From Paracoccaceae bacterium (GTDB taxonomy: Bacteria; Pseudomonadota; Alphaproteobacteria; Rhodobacterales; Rhodobacteraceae), in NCBI GenBank assembly GCA_012270125.1, contig JAAXIY010000024.1:1-37978 (forward strand): a stretch of 37,978 bases of DNA, written 5' to 3'. Position 1 is the first letter of the stretch; each line of letters begins with the position of its first letter. The translations under genes and the position numbers were made by a program. Under the pieces are notes generated by a model. That model was given only the letters and a program-made list of their open reading frames with translations, was not told the origin of the DNA and did not search any database. Shown here one piece after another: positions 16,677 through 24,951 of the stretch.

Positions 16677-17486
16677 TTATTTCTTTAACTTAAAACTTGG
16701 CACCATATATGGAACATTCGACTTATAGTCGACGAACTTTTGACCAAACCTTTTTTCAAACCGTTTTTCTTTAAATTTCGGTGCGGAATAGCAATAAAAA
16801 GTAAAAACACCGGCAATTAACCATTGATCCAATGTCCAGATAGGCGTTGTCCAAGTCGTTAAAGCGAATGCAAGGTAAATTGGTTGTCTGATATATTTAA
16901 ATAACCCGATAGTTGGCATATCTGGAAACTTGGGCGCTTTATTTTGGGCTAGAGACATCCAGCCTAGCGCGCCAGATTGTAATTCTGCTCCAGCATCTAA
17001 GCTAGCCCATATAAGCAATAACCAAGAGCTTCCGTAAAGGATGCACATTAGTATATAAATACTTCCTGCTGGCTCCCAAATAATGATGTTTGACGGTGTC
17101 CAAAAACAAAATAACAAAAATAACTGAATAGAGGCCAACAATGCAAAAGTAGTGGAAGATAATATTTTCGAGTACTCTTTTGGCGCAAAATAAAGGAGAT
17201 AACTTTTTCCCTTGGAAGATAAAAGAAACGAGTGTGCTAAAGGAAATTGAAGCAACAAAATTAGGTTAGCAATGTGTGACCAAGGGTAGGGTACTTTTCC
17301 AAAGGATTGTGACATTCCCCAAAACATAGCCAAGATCATTGATAAAACAGATACGCTAAAAATCACGTGACAAACTAATCCATACATAACAGCAACAAAC
17401 CAACGCTTTGATAGTTCAAAGGAAAAAATGGCTCTACCAGTCAGGTCAAAAAACTCAAGCAAAGGATCAATTATCGATTTTCTCAT
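16677..17486 (-). CDS. NnrU/MddA-like membrane methyltransferase family protein
   Basis: A 269-residue protein with about six membrane helices. The C-terminal part has the signature of the isoprenylcysteine/phospholipid methyltransferase superfamily: KYIRQPIYLAFALTTW, then RFEKRFGQKFVDYKSNVPYMVP. The layout (N-terminal helices, QFPLAHSFLLSSKG, central GALGWMSLAQ segment) resembles NnrU and methanethiol S-methyltransferase (MddA), which makes dimethylsulfide. One odd point: the usual RHPxY histidine is Gln here. The family is fairly clear, but the substrate is open and could be a thiol or an isoprenoid. It is a single leftward gene with 103 bp to the gamma-glutamyltransferase-family gene. Confidence 0.65.
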   Translation of the reverse strand: MRKSIIDPLLEFFDLTGRAIFSFELSKRWFVAVMYGLVCHVIFSVSVLSMILAMFWGMSQSFGKVPYPWSHIANLILLLQFPLAHSFLLSSKGKSYLLYFAPKEYSKILSSTTFALLASIQLFLLFCFWTPSNIIIWEPAGSIYILMCILYGSSWLLLIWASLDAGAELQSGALGWMSLAQNKAPKFPDMPTIGLFKYIRQPIYLAFALTTWTTPIWTLDQWLIAGVFTFYCYSAPKFKEKRFEKRFGQKFVDYKSNVPYMVPSFKLKK

Positions 17487-17653
17487 TGTGTAAAATTAGA
17501 TTTCCATCAAATAATTTAACCGAGGCAGTAAGTCGCAACCTTGGAATAAAGCTTAACTGAGGTCGATCGTTTGTACTCAAATGTATTTAATTTTGATTTA
17601 TCAATACAATGAGCTATCTATTGTTTAGTTTAGTTTAAAATTGAGGCTATAAA

Positions 17654-17860
17654 ATGTTAGCAGACAATCTTCTCCCAGTTGTTATGCAACTTTGTTATTT
17701 TTTAGGGCATCGGAATGAAAATGAGGCGAAATCTTTTGGTATTAGCAAAGACTGGCTAAGCCTTGAAAATAAAGATCTCAAGACAACAAAAAGCGGTGAA
17801 TTGTTAGCTTTGTCACTTCTTAGTCAAAATGGAACGAGATCGTCATATAATTCGTTTTGA
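17654..17860 (+). CDS. Small hypothetical protein
   Basis: A 68-codon frame that I do not recognise. The N-terminal third is hydrophobic (LLPVVMQLCYFLG) and the rest is polar. A GAGG sequence eight bases before the ATG is a fair ribosome site, and the gene would precede the PsiE-like gene by 38 bp on the same strand. Protein length and composition give no functional clue, so it may be spurious. Confidence 0.35.
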   Translation: MLADNLLPVVMQLCYFLGHRNENEAKSFGISKDWLSLENKDLKTTKSGELLALSLLSQNGTRSSYNSF

Positions 17861-17898
17861 TTTAGTTGATTAATTTATAAAAAAGACCGGTGTTTTTT

Positions 17899-18306
17899 AT
17901 GTCCAAAGAAAAAGAAAAAATGTTAGATTGGTATCGTATCATCACGCTCATGGAAAAGAGCCTTCTGGTCGTTATCGCCTTTTTGACAGCTTATGCTGTA
18001 ATCGTTGAAATGTTTGTTGTTTTGTCTGAAAGAGCAGTAAAATTAACCGACCTATTGTTGTTGTTTATTTATGCTGAAGTTTTGGGCATGGTTGCGGCTT
18101 TCTATAAATTCAGAAAAATACCAATAACAGTCCCAATTTTTATTGCAATCACTGCATTATGCCGTCTGATTATATTACAAGGGAAAGGCATCAATACAGT
18201 TGATCTTTTATATGAAAGCGGTGCAATACTTCTTCTGGCGCTTGCTGCTCTGGCAATTAGATGGAATTTAGTAAACTTGATCAGGCCGAAAGATAACAAA
18301 GAGTAG
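17899..18306 (+). CDS. PsiE-like membrane protein (phosphate-starvation-inducible family)
   Basis: A 135-residue inner-membrane protein with four hydrophobic helices. It begins with a charged cytoplasmic segment (SKEKEKMLDWYR) followed by MEKSLLVVIAFLTAYAV. The motif FIYAEVLGMVAAFYKFRKIPI and the late LLYESGAILLLALAALAIRW match the PsiE family. PsiE is induced by phosphate starvation in E. coli but its biochemical role is unknown. The frame opens at a GTG at 17890, but ATG 17899 is preferred. No pho box was identified. Confidence 0.75.
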   Translation: MSKEKEKMLDWYRIITLMEKSLLVVIAFLTAYAVIVEMFVVLSERAVKLTDLLLLFIYAEVLGMVAAFYKFRKIPITVPIFIAITALCRLIILQGKGINTVDLLYESGAILLLALAALAIRWNLVNLIRPKDNKE

Positions 18307-18364
18307 AAGTTTAGGTTAATTTACGTAATACTCTTCAGTGGCAATTTAAGAATGGATGGTATTA

Positions 18365-18820
18365 ATGGCTGAACTCTCTGGAGGATGTCTTTGTGGAAGC
18401 ATTCGTTACAAAATAATAAATGAACCAATTTTAGCGTATACGTGTCATTGTCGGTTTTGTCAGAAAGACACTGGAACAGCACATAGATCGGCTCTTGCTG
18501 TGTTAAACGAGCAGGTTCAATTGTCTGGAAAAGAAATTAAAGTCTATACTTATAAAAGTGACGATCATGGTCGCGAACTTTATAAAAACTTTTGCCCAGA
18601 TTGTGGGACTACTATCGCACTTAAAACTCAAAGATTTCCGGAACGACAAGTGATAATGATCGGAACTTTAGACAATCCGTCACAAATCGATTTAACTACT
18701 CATATGTTTGCGGAAGAAGCTTTTCATTGGGTAAATTTTCCAAAGGATCATATAGTTTACGCCCGCCATAGAATTGCTGACGATGGTAAGCCTGCCATGC
18801 CAATAAATACCGAAAAATAA
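18365..18820 (+). CDS. GFA/CENP-V domain zinc protein
   Basis: A 151-residue protein with the glutathione-dependent formaldehyde-activating (GFA) fold. The zinc-ligand motifs are complete: GGCLCGSIRY, YTCHCRFCQK and NFCPDCGTT. Family members are often labelled S-(hydroxymethyl)glutathione synthase, but for most the activity has not been shown. ATG 18365 places the CLCG motif directly at the N-terminus as usual, with GGATGG just upstream; an ATG nine bases earlier (18356) is possible. Upstream is the PsiE-like gene, downstream a tiny membrane protein. Confidence 0.85.
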   Translation: MAELSGGCLCGSIRYKIINEPILAYTCHCRFCQKDTGTAHRSALAVLNEQVQLSGKEIKVYTYKSDDHGRELYKNFCPDCGTTIALKTQRFPERQVIMIGTLDNPSQIDLTTHMFAEEAFHWVNFPKDHIVYARHRIADDGKPAMPINTEK

Positions 18821-18898
18821 ATTTTACTTAATTAATAGAATTTGAAAAGTTGTTTGGTGACACTATATTTTGCTGTGTAGTTAGTTGGAGGGCGCACT

Positions 18899-19024
18899 GT
18901 GGCTAAAAAAGAGTTTTATGATCCTTTCATGGGTTGGGGTAAACTAGCCCAACTGTTCTGTGCGTGTTTTGCATTCTTTTTGCCCAACTTATTTTTTATG
19001 ATGTATGTACTCGATTGGTTTTAA
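18899..19024 (+). CDS. 41-residue single-helix membrane protein
   Basis: A GTG-started frame of 41 codons with a good Shine-Dalgarno (TTGGAGGG, about eight bases upstream). The product has a polar, aromatic N-terminus (AKKEFYDPFMGWGKLAQLF) and one helix rich in Phe, Met and Leu ending in YVLDWF. The composition and clean ribosome site suggest a genuine small inner-membrane protein. Function is unknown. It follows the GFA gene by 78 bp and converges on the Gate-domain gene. Confidence 0.6.
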   Translation: MAKKEFYDPFMGWGKLAQLFCACFAFFLPNLFFMMYVLDWF

Positions 19025-19032
19025 AGAGCTGC

Positions 19033-20016
19033 TCAGGAGAAATTGCTACTTTGGGCTGTTCGTAAAATTGGCTTACTATAAAGCAATTTTTCATATGTTT
19101 TAATTGGTAGAAAGTCAAAAACCTTAATGAGGAAATAGGTTAATAGAAAGACAAATACACCTCTCACAAGTAGTATCACCATTAATGAAGGACCCAATAG
19201 CATTAAAATTGTGGTATCCTCAAAAATTGAATGAAATAAATTAATAAATATAAGCGCGCCAACCGCTGAGCGAGGCTTAACCAAACCTTGTTTGACGTCC
19301 TTTATCATGAGGCCACCGCCAAAACCGAGCCCTAGGGTTAAGCCAACAACCACAATTGTAGACGCACTTTGTCCAATATTTAAAATTTTAAGGAAGGGAC
19401 TAAGGCAAATGTGTATTACCTTTTCTATACCAATACGCTTTAAAATTTCTAAAAATGTTATCAGTACAATAATTACGATTTGAATAAAGACTAACCCCTT
19501 AACTTGATCAATAACCCATTGTTTGAGGGTTGGTGCTGTAGACATTTCAGGTAGGTTGAGAAACGCAATTTGGGTAAAAAGCTCAAAGTTTGTAAAAACC
19601 AAATTTAGTAAGGTACAAAACAAAATACCGGCAAAGATCCTAATAACTATTGTAGCGCCAGCTGAGAGACCAGCTTGGCGAGAAATAGCTGCTTCAATAA
19701 TTATGGAATGAGTAAATAATATGAAGGATGCTAAGATTGTAGTTTGAGCCACTGTAAGTTGTTCAACTCCCGGAGTTGAAGCTAAAACAATTAGACCCGC
19801 ATAAGGGTTAGTGAGCATAGTTGTTGTGATTGCTAAAGCCATTTCGGCGGGTAAACCCATCATCATGGTAATAGGGCCGAAAAAATTCGTTAGAACACTC
19901 ACTAAACCATAAATTTCTGCTATTTTTACCAAAATAAGTGTTGGTATCATTATTTTAAATAATTCAAAGGACACGATAAAAATATCATTTGTTATTTTTT
20001 GGATGATTTGTTTCAA
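19033..20016 (-). CDS. Nucleoside-recognition (Gate) domain membrane protein
   Basis: A 327-residue polytopic membrane protein with about eight to nine helices in two related halves. Each half carries the Gate/nucleoside-recognition pattern, seen as MGLPAEMALAITTTMLTNPYAG in the first and GLTLGLGFGGGLMIKDV plus HSIFEDTTILMLLG in the second. This domain occurs in concentrative nucleoside transporters, FeoB and SpmA/SpmB. Stand-alone versions like this one are usually described as putative transporters of unknown solute. It reads divergently from coxSLM across a 354-bp gap. Confidence 0.75.
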   Translation of the reverse strand: MKQIIQKITNDIFIVSFELFKIMIPTLILVKIAEIYGLVSVLTNFFGPITMMMGLPAEMALAITTTMLTNPYAGLIVLASTPGVEQLTVAQTTILASFILFTHSIIIEAAISRQAGLSAGATIVIRIFAGILFCTLLNLVFTNFELFTQIAFLNLPEMSTAPTLKQWVIDQVKGLVFIQIVIIVLITFLEILKRIGIEKVIHICLSPFLKILNIGQSASTIVVVGLTLGLGFGGGLMIKDVKQGLVKPRSAVGALIFINLFHSIFEDTTILMLLGPSLMVILLVRGVFVFLLTYFLIKVFDFLPIKTYEKLLYSKPILRTAQSSNFS

Positions 20017-20370
20017 AATGAACGTCCTTGTTTATTCAAATTTGTTTACATTGATTATTATTTTTAACAATCAAATAATTCTAAAATGGTTAAGTTTGCC
20101 ATCCTCATCTTAACAACTATTTTCCTGCGTCTTAATGGCCGTTTGTTTTTTTGGCACTTGACTAAATGGTGGATAACTTCATTGTGTTACGTAGGGGAAG
20201 TTGGTGGACGTATTTGGGTCTAGTAGGAATTTGTTCCTATTGGTCTACAAAATCAAACAAACTGAATAAAAACTTTTTGTTTTGATTTAGATTGTTCCCA
20301 ATATTTATAAGATCTCCTTATTGGATCGAAAAACAAACTGCGTTTAGGCAGTGTAAATGGGAGGAACATT
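20017..20370. other. Divergent intergenic region upstream of coxSLM
   Basis: A 354-bp gap between the Gate-domain gene and coxS. It holds a perfect six-base inverted repeat (listed separately), an isolated DnaA-box-like GGTGGATAA (20168-20176, one mismatch), and a 45-codon ATG frame (20086-20223) with no ribosome site, judged unlikely to be real. No RNA gene was recognised. Promoters for both flanking genes must lie here, but no clear -35/-10 pair stands out. Confidence 0.5.
20224..20239. promoter_or_regulatory. Inverted repeat ahead of coxSLM (possible operator)
   Basis: TAGGAA and TTCCTA flank a four-base TTTG spacer, a perfect six-base inverted repeat about 130 bp before the coxS start. 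Such a site could bind a dimeric repressor or activator of the cox operon. No regulator gene is nearby, and the assignment rests on symmetry alone. Confidence 0.35.
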
Positions 20371-20856
20371 ATGACTGAAGTAACGATGACCGTTAATGGA
20401 AAAACGGTGTCTGGTTCTGTTGAAGGGCGGACTCTACTTGTCGAGTTTATTCGAAACGATTTGCATTTAACTGGAACTCACGTCGGCTGTGATACTAGCC
20501 AATGTGGAGCATGTGCAATTCATGTGAATGGTAAACTTGTTAAAGCTTGCACAATGTTTGCCCTTGAAGCAGACGGGGCCGAAGTATCAACAATCGAAGG
20601 ACAAGCTAATGACGACGGTTCTTTAAATGTTATACAACAAGCTTTCAAAGAGCATCACGGTTTACAGTGTGGCTTTTGCACTCCGGGAATGGTCATGGCT
20701 GCTGCTGATTTGCTTAAAACAAATTCTAAACCCACTGAGCTTGAAATTAGAGAGCACTTGGAGGGTAATATTTGTAGATGCACAGGGTATCATAATATCG
20801 TCAAAGCAATTTTAGCAGCATCCGGTCAGGATGTTTCAAACATTGCTGCAGAATAA
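20371..20856 (+). CDS. coxS: Aerobic CO-dehydrogenase-like small subunit, [2Fe-2S] protein
   Basis: A 161-residue iron-sulfur subunit of the xanthine oxidase / CO dehydrogenase family. The plant-type [2Fe-2S] site ([13 protein letters not shown] plus a later Cys in KLVKAC) and the C-terminal helical site (CGFCTPGM and [13 protein letters not shown]) are both complete. It carries electrons from the molybdenum centre to the flavin subunit. A strong ribosome site (GGGAGGAA) precedes the ATG. First gene of a coxS-coxL-coxM operon, with 21 bp to coxL. The order S-L-M is that of form II enzymes, whose physiological substrate is uncertain. Confidence 0.93.
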   Translation: MTEVTMTVNGKTVSGSVEGRTLLVEFIRNDLHLTGTHVGCDTSQCGACAIHVNGKLVKACTMFALEADGAEVSTIEGQANDDGSLNVIQQAFKEHHGLQCGFCTPGMVMAAADLLKTNSKPTELEIREHLEGNICRCTGYHNIVKAILAASGQDVSNIAAE

Positions 20857-20877
20857 TCTAACTTAAGGGAGAGAAAA

Positions 20878-23244
20878 ATGCCTAAGGATTCAGGAATAGG
20901 AGCAGCAATTAAGCGTCGGGAGGATGCTCGTTTTCTGCTTGGAAGCGGTCGTTACAGTGATGATATCACATTACTAAATCAAACTCATGCAATATTTGTT
21001 CGCTCTGAGGTTGCAAATGGTGAAATCAATAGCATCGATACATCAGAAGCTGAAGCAATGCCGGGAGTATTAGCGGTTTTTACTGGTGAGGATTTTGTTG
21101 ACGTAGGGGGTAACCCTGCAGGTTGGCTTATTAATTCCAGGAACGGTGATCCGATGAAGGAACCTAAGCGTCCTGTTTTGGCTCATGGCAAAGTGCGACA
21201 CGTAGGTGACGCCTATGCTGCGGTCATTGCTGAAACAGAACAGCAAGCTCGAGATGCTGCTGAAAAAATTAACGCAGATATTAAAGAATTACCGGCCGTT
21301 ATTGATATGGCTTCGGCATTATCTGGTAAAAACTTTGTTCATGATGAAATTGGTACCAACCAATGTTATGACTGGGGGTGGATCGAGGATAATAGAGAGG
21401 CAACTGATAAAGCCATAAAAAATGCTCATCACGTAACCACTCTTGAACTGGTTAATAATCGTCTGGTTCCCAATGCTATGGAACCGAGATGTTCTATTGC
21501 TGACTATAACCCAGCAAACGATGATTACACTCTTTATACAACTTCCCAAAATCCACATCTAACACGCCTTTTGATATCGGCATTTGTTTTGGGAATTCCC
21601 GAAAATAAATTAACAGTCGTGTCCCCAGATGTTGGTGGTGGGTTTGGGTCAAAAATTTATCACTATGGAGAGGAAGCTTTAGTTTTAGCGGCGGCAAAAC
21701 GTATAAAGCGACCTGTCAGATGGACAGCGACTCGGTCGGAATCTTTTATGTCCGATGCGCATGGTCGTGATCACGTTACAAAGATTGAATTGGCACTAGA
21801 TAAAGATAATAATTTCCTAGCTTTTCGTACAGAAACAATGGCTAATGTTGGCGCATATTTATCTAACTTTTCAACGGTAACACCAACGATTTTACACGGA
21901 ACACTAATGGCTGGTAATTATGCCGTTCCTAACGTTTATGTTAATGTAAAAACAGTCTTTACAAATACAGCACCAGTTGATGCGTATAGAGGTGCCGGCA
22001 GACCGGAAGCAACTTATTCCCTGGAGCGCGTCATTGATAAAGCTGCTACAGAACTTGGTGTTGATCCAATAAAACTACGAAGACAGAATTTTATTAAACC
22101 CGATCAATTTCCTTATGTTACGGCTGCGGGTTTGAATTATGATGTTGGGGATTATGATGCCATTATGGATAGGCTCGAACATCATGCAGACCTAAAAGGT
22201 TTTGCTCAAAGAAGGAAGAAAAGTGAAGCTGCAGGTAAATTGAGAGGTCTTGGCATTAATAGCTATATAGAAGCTTGTGGGATTGCACCTTCAAATTTAA
22301 TAGGCACACTGGGCGCCAGAGTGGGTTTATATGATGCTGCGACTATCAGAGTAAATGCTACAGGCAATATATCCGTCATGGTTGGTGCGCATAGTCATGG
22401 TCAAGGTCACGAAACAGCATTTCCGCAGATCGTAGCAGATATGTTGGGCGTCGATCCTGACAACGTTGAAATTGTACATGGAGATACATCCAAAATTCCT
22501 TTTGGTATGGGTACTTATGGATCAAGATCCTTGGCAGTGTGTGGTTCTGCAATTGTTAGGGGTGTTGAAAAAATCATTTCGAAAGGGAAGAAAATAGCAG
22601 CCCACATGATGGAAACAACAGACGATAAAGTTGACTTTGAAGAGGGTGTTTTTTCAGTAAAAGGAACTAATAAAACAGTCTCTTTCGGTGATGTGGCTTT
22701 GAAGGCTTATATTCCTCATGATTTTCCAATTGAGGACATAGAGCCTGGGCTTGAAGAAACAGCATTTTATGACCCTCAGAATTTTACGTATCCAGCTGGA
22801 GCCTATGCCTGCGAGGTTGAAGTGGATCCAGATACCGGTCAGGTAACAATTGAAAGTTTTGCTGCAGCGGATGACTTTGGTAATATTATCAATCCGATGA
22901 TTGTAGAGGGACAAGTTCATGGCGGCTTAGCTCAAGGTATAGGTCAGGCTCTTTTAGAAGGTTGTACATATAACGAAGACGGTCAGCTGATAAGCGCTTC
23001 TTATATGGATTACACGATGCCGAGAGCAGCAGATTTACCCTCCTTCATTGTTGATCACACTGTTCAAACACCTAGCACTGACAATCCACTTGGCGTTAAG
23101 GGCTGTGGTGAGGCGGGAGCCATTGGCTCACCCCCAACAGTAGTAAATGCTGTTGTTGATGCGCTTAGATCAGCTAACCATAATGTAACTCATATTGATA
23201 TGCCACTAACTCCTGAGAGAGTTTGGGCTGCAATGAATAATTAA
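20878..23244 (+). CDS. coxL: Form II CoxL-like molybdopterin hydroxylase large subunit
   Basis: A 788-residue molybdenum-cytosine-dinucleotide subunit. Seen: the N-terminal AIKRREDARFLLGSGRY, PDVGGGFGSK (Mo-cofactor binding), the active-site loop AYRGAGR (about 369-375), GHGQGHETAFPQI-like GAHSHGQGHETAFPQI, and the terminal KGCGEAGAIGSPP with the catalytic Glu (about 745). Form I CO dehydrogenases carry AYxCSFR in the active-site loop. AYRGAGR is the form II type, for which CO oxidation is poorly supported and other purine or aromatic/aldehyde substrates are possible. GGGAG precedes the ATG. No coxG, coxD/E/F maturation genes are in the window. Confidence 0.92.
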   Translation: MPKDSGIGAAIKRREDARFLLGSGRYSDDITLLNQTHAIFVRSEVANGEINSIDTSEAEAMPGVLAVFTGEDFVDVGGNPAGWLINSRNGDPMKEPKRPVLAHGKVRHVGDAYAAVIAETEQQARDAAEKINADIKELPAVIDMASALSGKNFVHDEIGTNQCYDWGWIEDNREATDKAIKNAHHVTTLELVNNRLVPNAMEPRCSIADYNPANDDYTLYTTSQNPHLTRLLISAFVLGIPENKLTVVSPDVGGGFGSKIYHYGEEALVLAAAKRIKRPVRWTATRSESFMSDAHGRDHVTKIELALDKDNNFLAFRTETMANVGAYLSNFSTVTPTILHGTLMAGNYAVPNVYVNVKTVFTNTAPVDAYRGAGRPEATYSLERVIDKAATELGVDPIKLRRQNFIKPDQFPYVTAAGLNYDVGDYDAIMDRLEHHADLKGFAQRRKKSEAAGKLRGLGINSYIEACGIAPSNLIGTLGARVGLYDAATIRVNATGNISVMVGAHSHGQGHETAFPQIVADMLGVDPDNVEIVHGDTSKIPFGMGTYGSRSLAVCGSAIVRGVEKIISKGKKIAAHMMETTDDKVDFEEGVFSVKGTNKTVSFGDVALKAYIPHDFPIEDIEPGLEETAFYDPQNFTYPAGAYACEVEVDPDTGQVTIESFAAADDFGNIINPMIVEGQVHGGLAQGIGQALLEGCTYNEDGQLISASYMDYTMPRAADLPSFIVDHTVQTPSTDNPLGVKGCGEAGAIGSPPTVVNAVVDALRSANHNVTHIDMPLTPERVWAAMNN

Positions 23245-23258
23245 TCGGAGAATAAAAC

Positions 23259-24047
23259 ATGTATAACTTCGAATTTAAACAACCGACAACAATATCTGAT
23301 GCAGTAAATTTACTTAAATCAGATGAAGCCCAAGCTCTTGGGGGTGGTCAAACTCTAATACCTACTATGAAGCAACGGCTTGCAAGCCCATCTACACTCG
23401 TGAGTCTAACAGCAATTTCTGAAATGAAGGGTATTTGTAAAAACGATGACGGGAGTATCTCTATTGGTGGCGGAACAACGCATGCCGAAGTTGCCTCTCA
23501 TGCTGATATATTTGCAGGATTAAAAACACTTGCAGAGAATATTGGCGACGCAGCGGTAAGAAATAGAGGAACAATTGGTGGATCTTTAGCTAATAATGAT
23601 CCAGCTGCTTGCTATCCTGCAGTAGCTTTGAGTACTGGAGCCACCATCGTCACAAATAGTCGAGAGATTTCCGCGGATGATTTTTTTCAAGGAATGTTTG
23701 ATACTGCATTGGAAGAAGGGGAAATTATTATATCGGTAAGATTTCCAGTTCCTACCTCGTCGTCTTATCAGAAATTTGTTCAACCAGCATCAAGATTTGC
23801 CATGGTTGGCGTCTTTTTATCAAAATTTGCGGATGAAACGAAAGTGGCTGTTACGGGAGCATCAGAGGGAGGTGTTTTTCGATGGAGTGAAGCTGAAGCA
23901 GCGCTTAATGAAAACTTCTCTGCTGACTCTATTAATAATTTATCAGTTGATCAGAACGATATGATTAGTGATATTCATGCCTCTAAAGAATATAGAGCCC
24001 ATCTTGTGAAAATTATGACTCAAAGAGCAATTAAGGGTGCGTCTTAA
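23259..24047 (+). CDS. coxM: Aerobic CO-dehydrogenase-like medium subunit, FAD-binding
   Basis: A 262-residue flavoprotein subunit. Both FAD motifs of the family are present: LGGGQTLIPTMKQRLASP (about residues 29-46) and NRGTIGGSLANNDPAACYP (about 104-122). It passes electrons from the iron-sulfur subunit to the respiratory acceptor. At 262 residues it is slightly shorter than the typical 270-290. GGAG lies before the ATG and only 14 bp separate it from coxL, so it belongs to the same transcript, which ends at the terminator 20 bp downstream. Confidence 0.92.
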   Translation: MYNFEFKQPTTISDAVNLLKSDEAQALGGGQTLIPTMKQRLASPSTLVSLTAISEMKGICKNDDGSISIGGGTTHAEVASHADIFAGLKTLAENIGDAAVRNRGTIGGSLANNDPAACYPAVALSTGATIVTNSREISADDFFQGMFDTALEEGEIIISVRFPVPTSSSYQKFVQPASRFAMVGVFLSKFADETKVAVTGASEGGVFRWSEAEAALNENFSADSINNLSVDQNDMISDIHASKEYRAHLVKIMTQRAIKGAS

Positions 24048-24067
24048 GAAAATATTGTGATTTTATT

Positions 24068-24097
24068 AAAAGCCCCTTGCTTAGGGGCTTTTTTTTT
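24068..24097 (+). terminator. Rho-independent terminator of coxSLM
   Basis: AAAAGCCCCT (24068-24077) pairs with AGGGGCTTTT (24083-24092) around a five-base loop, directly followed by a T-run to 24097. This is the clearest intrinsic terminator in the window and closes the cox operon. Confidence 0.93.
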
Positions 24098-24155
24098 GCG
24101 TTTAAACAACTGAAGTTTAGATCAAAATTTTCACGTTTAAAAATTGGAACCATTC

Positions 24156-24914
24156 ATGGAAGAAAGATTTGCTATTTATCCAAGTTTGAGAGAAAAAAAT
24201 ATCCTTGTTACGGGAGGCGCATCAGGCATTGGTAAAGAGATCGTAAAAGCATTTGCCGATCAGAAAGCTAAAGTTGCATTTTTGGACTTAGATGCCGCAA
24301 AGGGGCAGAAGCTATCAAGTAAACTTGGGGATAATGTTTTTTTTGAAGAATGTGATCTTAAGAATATAAAAAGTTTAAAAGAAACAATCCATAAGTTTAG
24401 GTCTGAAATTGGACCTTTTGATATTTTAGTAAATAATGCTGCTCATGATGACCGGCATGATTGGACTGATATTACAGAAGAGTATTGGGATGAGCGGTTT
24501 GCTACAAATTTGCGACATCACTTCTTCACAATTCAATCTGTTGCTAAGGATATGATCCAAAAAGGTGGTGGTTCAATTATAAACATAGGTTCTAACTCCT
24601 GGTGGGAAGCGGTAGGAAACTTTCCTGCATATGCAACGGCTAAGTCAGCTGTCCATGGGTTAACTCGAACATTGGCAAGAGATTTGGGAAAACATCGAAT
24701 AAGAGTTAATACGGTTGTTCCTGGATGGATAATGACAGAAAGACAAAAAGATCTATGGGTCACTCCAGAAGGATTAGAAAATCAAATGAAAAGGCAATGC
24801 TTGCCAGATTTAATTGAACCTGTTTATGTTGCCCGAATGGTTTTATTTTTAGCGTCTGATGATGCTGTCATGTGTACCGCAAATAATTATATGGTTGAAG
24901 CTGGATCTATATAA
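24156..24914 (+). CDS. SDR-family sugar 1-dehydrogenase (XylB-like)
   Basis: A 252-residue short-chain dehydrogenase/reductase. The Rossmann motif TGGASGIG, NNAAHDDRHDW, EEYWDERFATNLRH, the catalytic Ser in INIGSNSWW, and YATAK (Tyr/Lys) are all in place. The stretch from IYPSL at the N-terminus, the DDRH motif and the ending LFLASDDAVMCTANNY closely resemble Caulobacter D-xylose 1-dehydrogenase (XylB). NAD-dependent oxidation of an aldose to its lactone is therefore the best guess. A TTG 12 bases upstream is in frame, but ATG 24156 has GGA about eight bases ahead. It follows the cox terminator and precedes an AEC transporter. Confidence 0.85.
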   Translation: MEERFAIYPSLREKNILVTGGASGIGKEIVKAFADQKAKVAFLDLDAAKGQKLSSKLGDNVFFEECDLKNIKSLKETIHKFRSEIGPFDILVNNAAHDDRHDWTDITEEYWDERFATNLRHHFFTIQSVAKDMIQKGGGSIINIGSNSWWEAVGNFPAYATAKSAVHGLTRTLARDLGKHRIRVNTVVPGWIMTERQKDLWVTPEGLENQMKRQCLPDLIEPVYVARMVLFLASDDAVMCTANNYMVEAGSI

Positions 24915-24951
24915 TTGATCTGTAAAATTTTAAAATAAGTAGGGCAGAGGT

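Noticed and set aside
20151-20170. Sigma-54 promoter (TGGCAC at -24) ahead of coxSLM
   Set aside because: TGGCAC is present but the needed TTGC at the -12 spacing is not.
20086-20223. A 45-codon ATG frame upstream of coxS
   Set aside because: No Shine-Dalgarno, overlaps likely regulatory sequence, and no recognisable pattern beyond a hydrophobic start.
20878-23244. True (form I) CO dehydrogenase large subunit
   Set aside because: The active-site loop is AYRGAGR rather than AYxCSFR, and the operon order is S-L-M.
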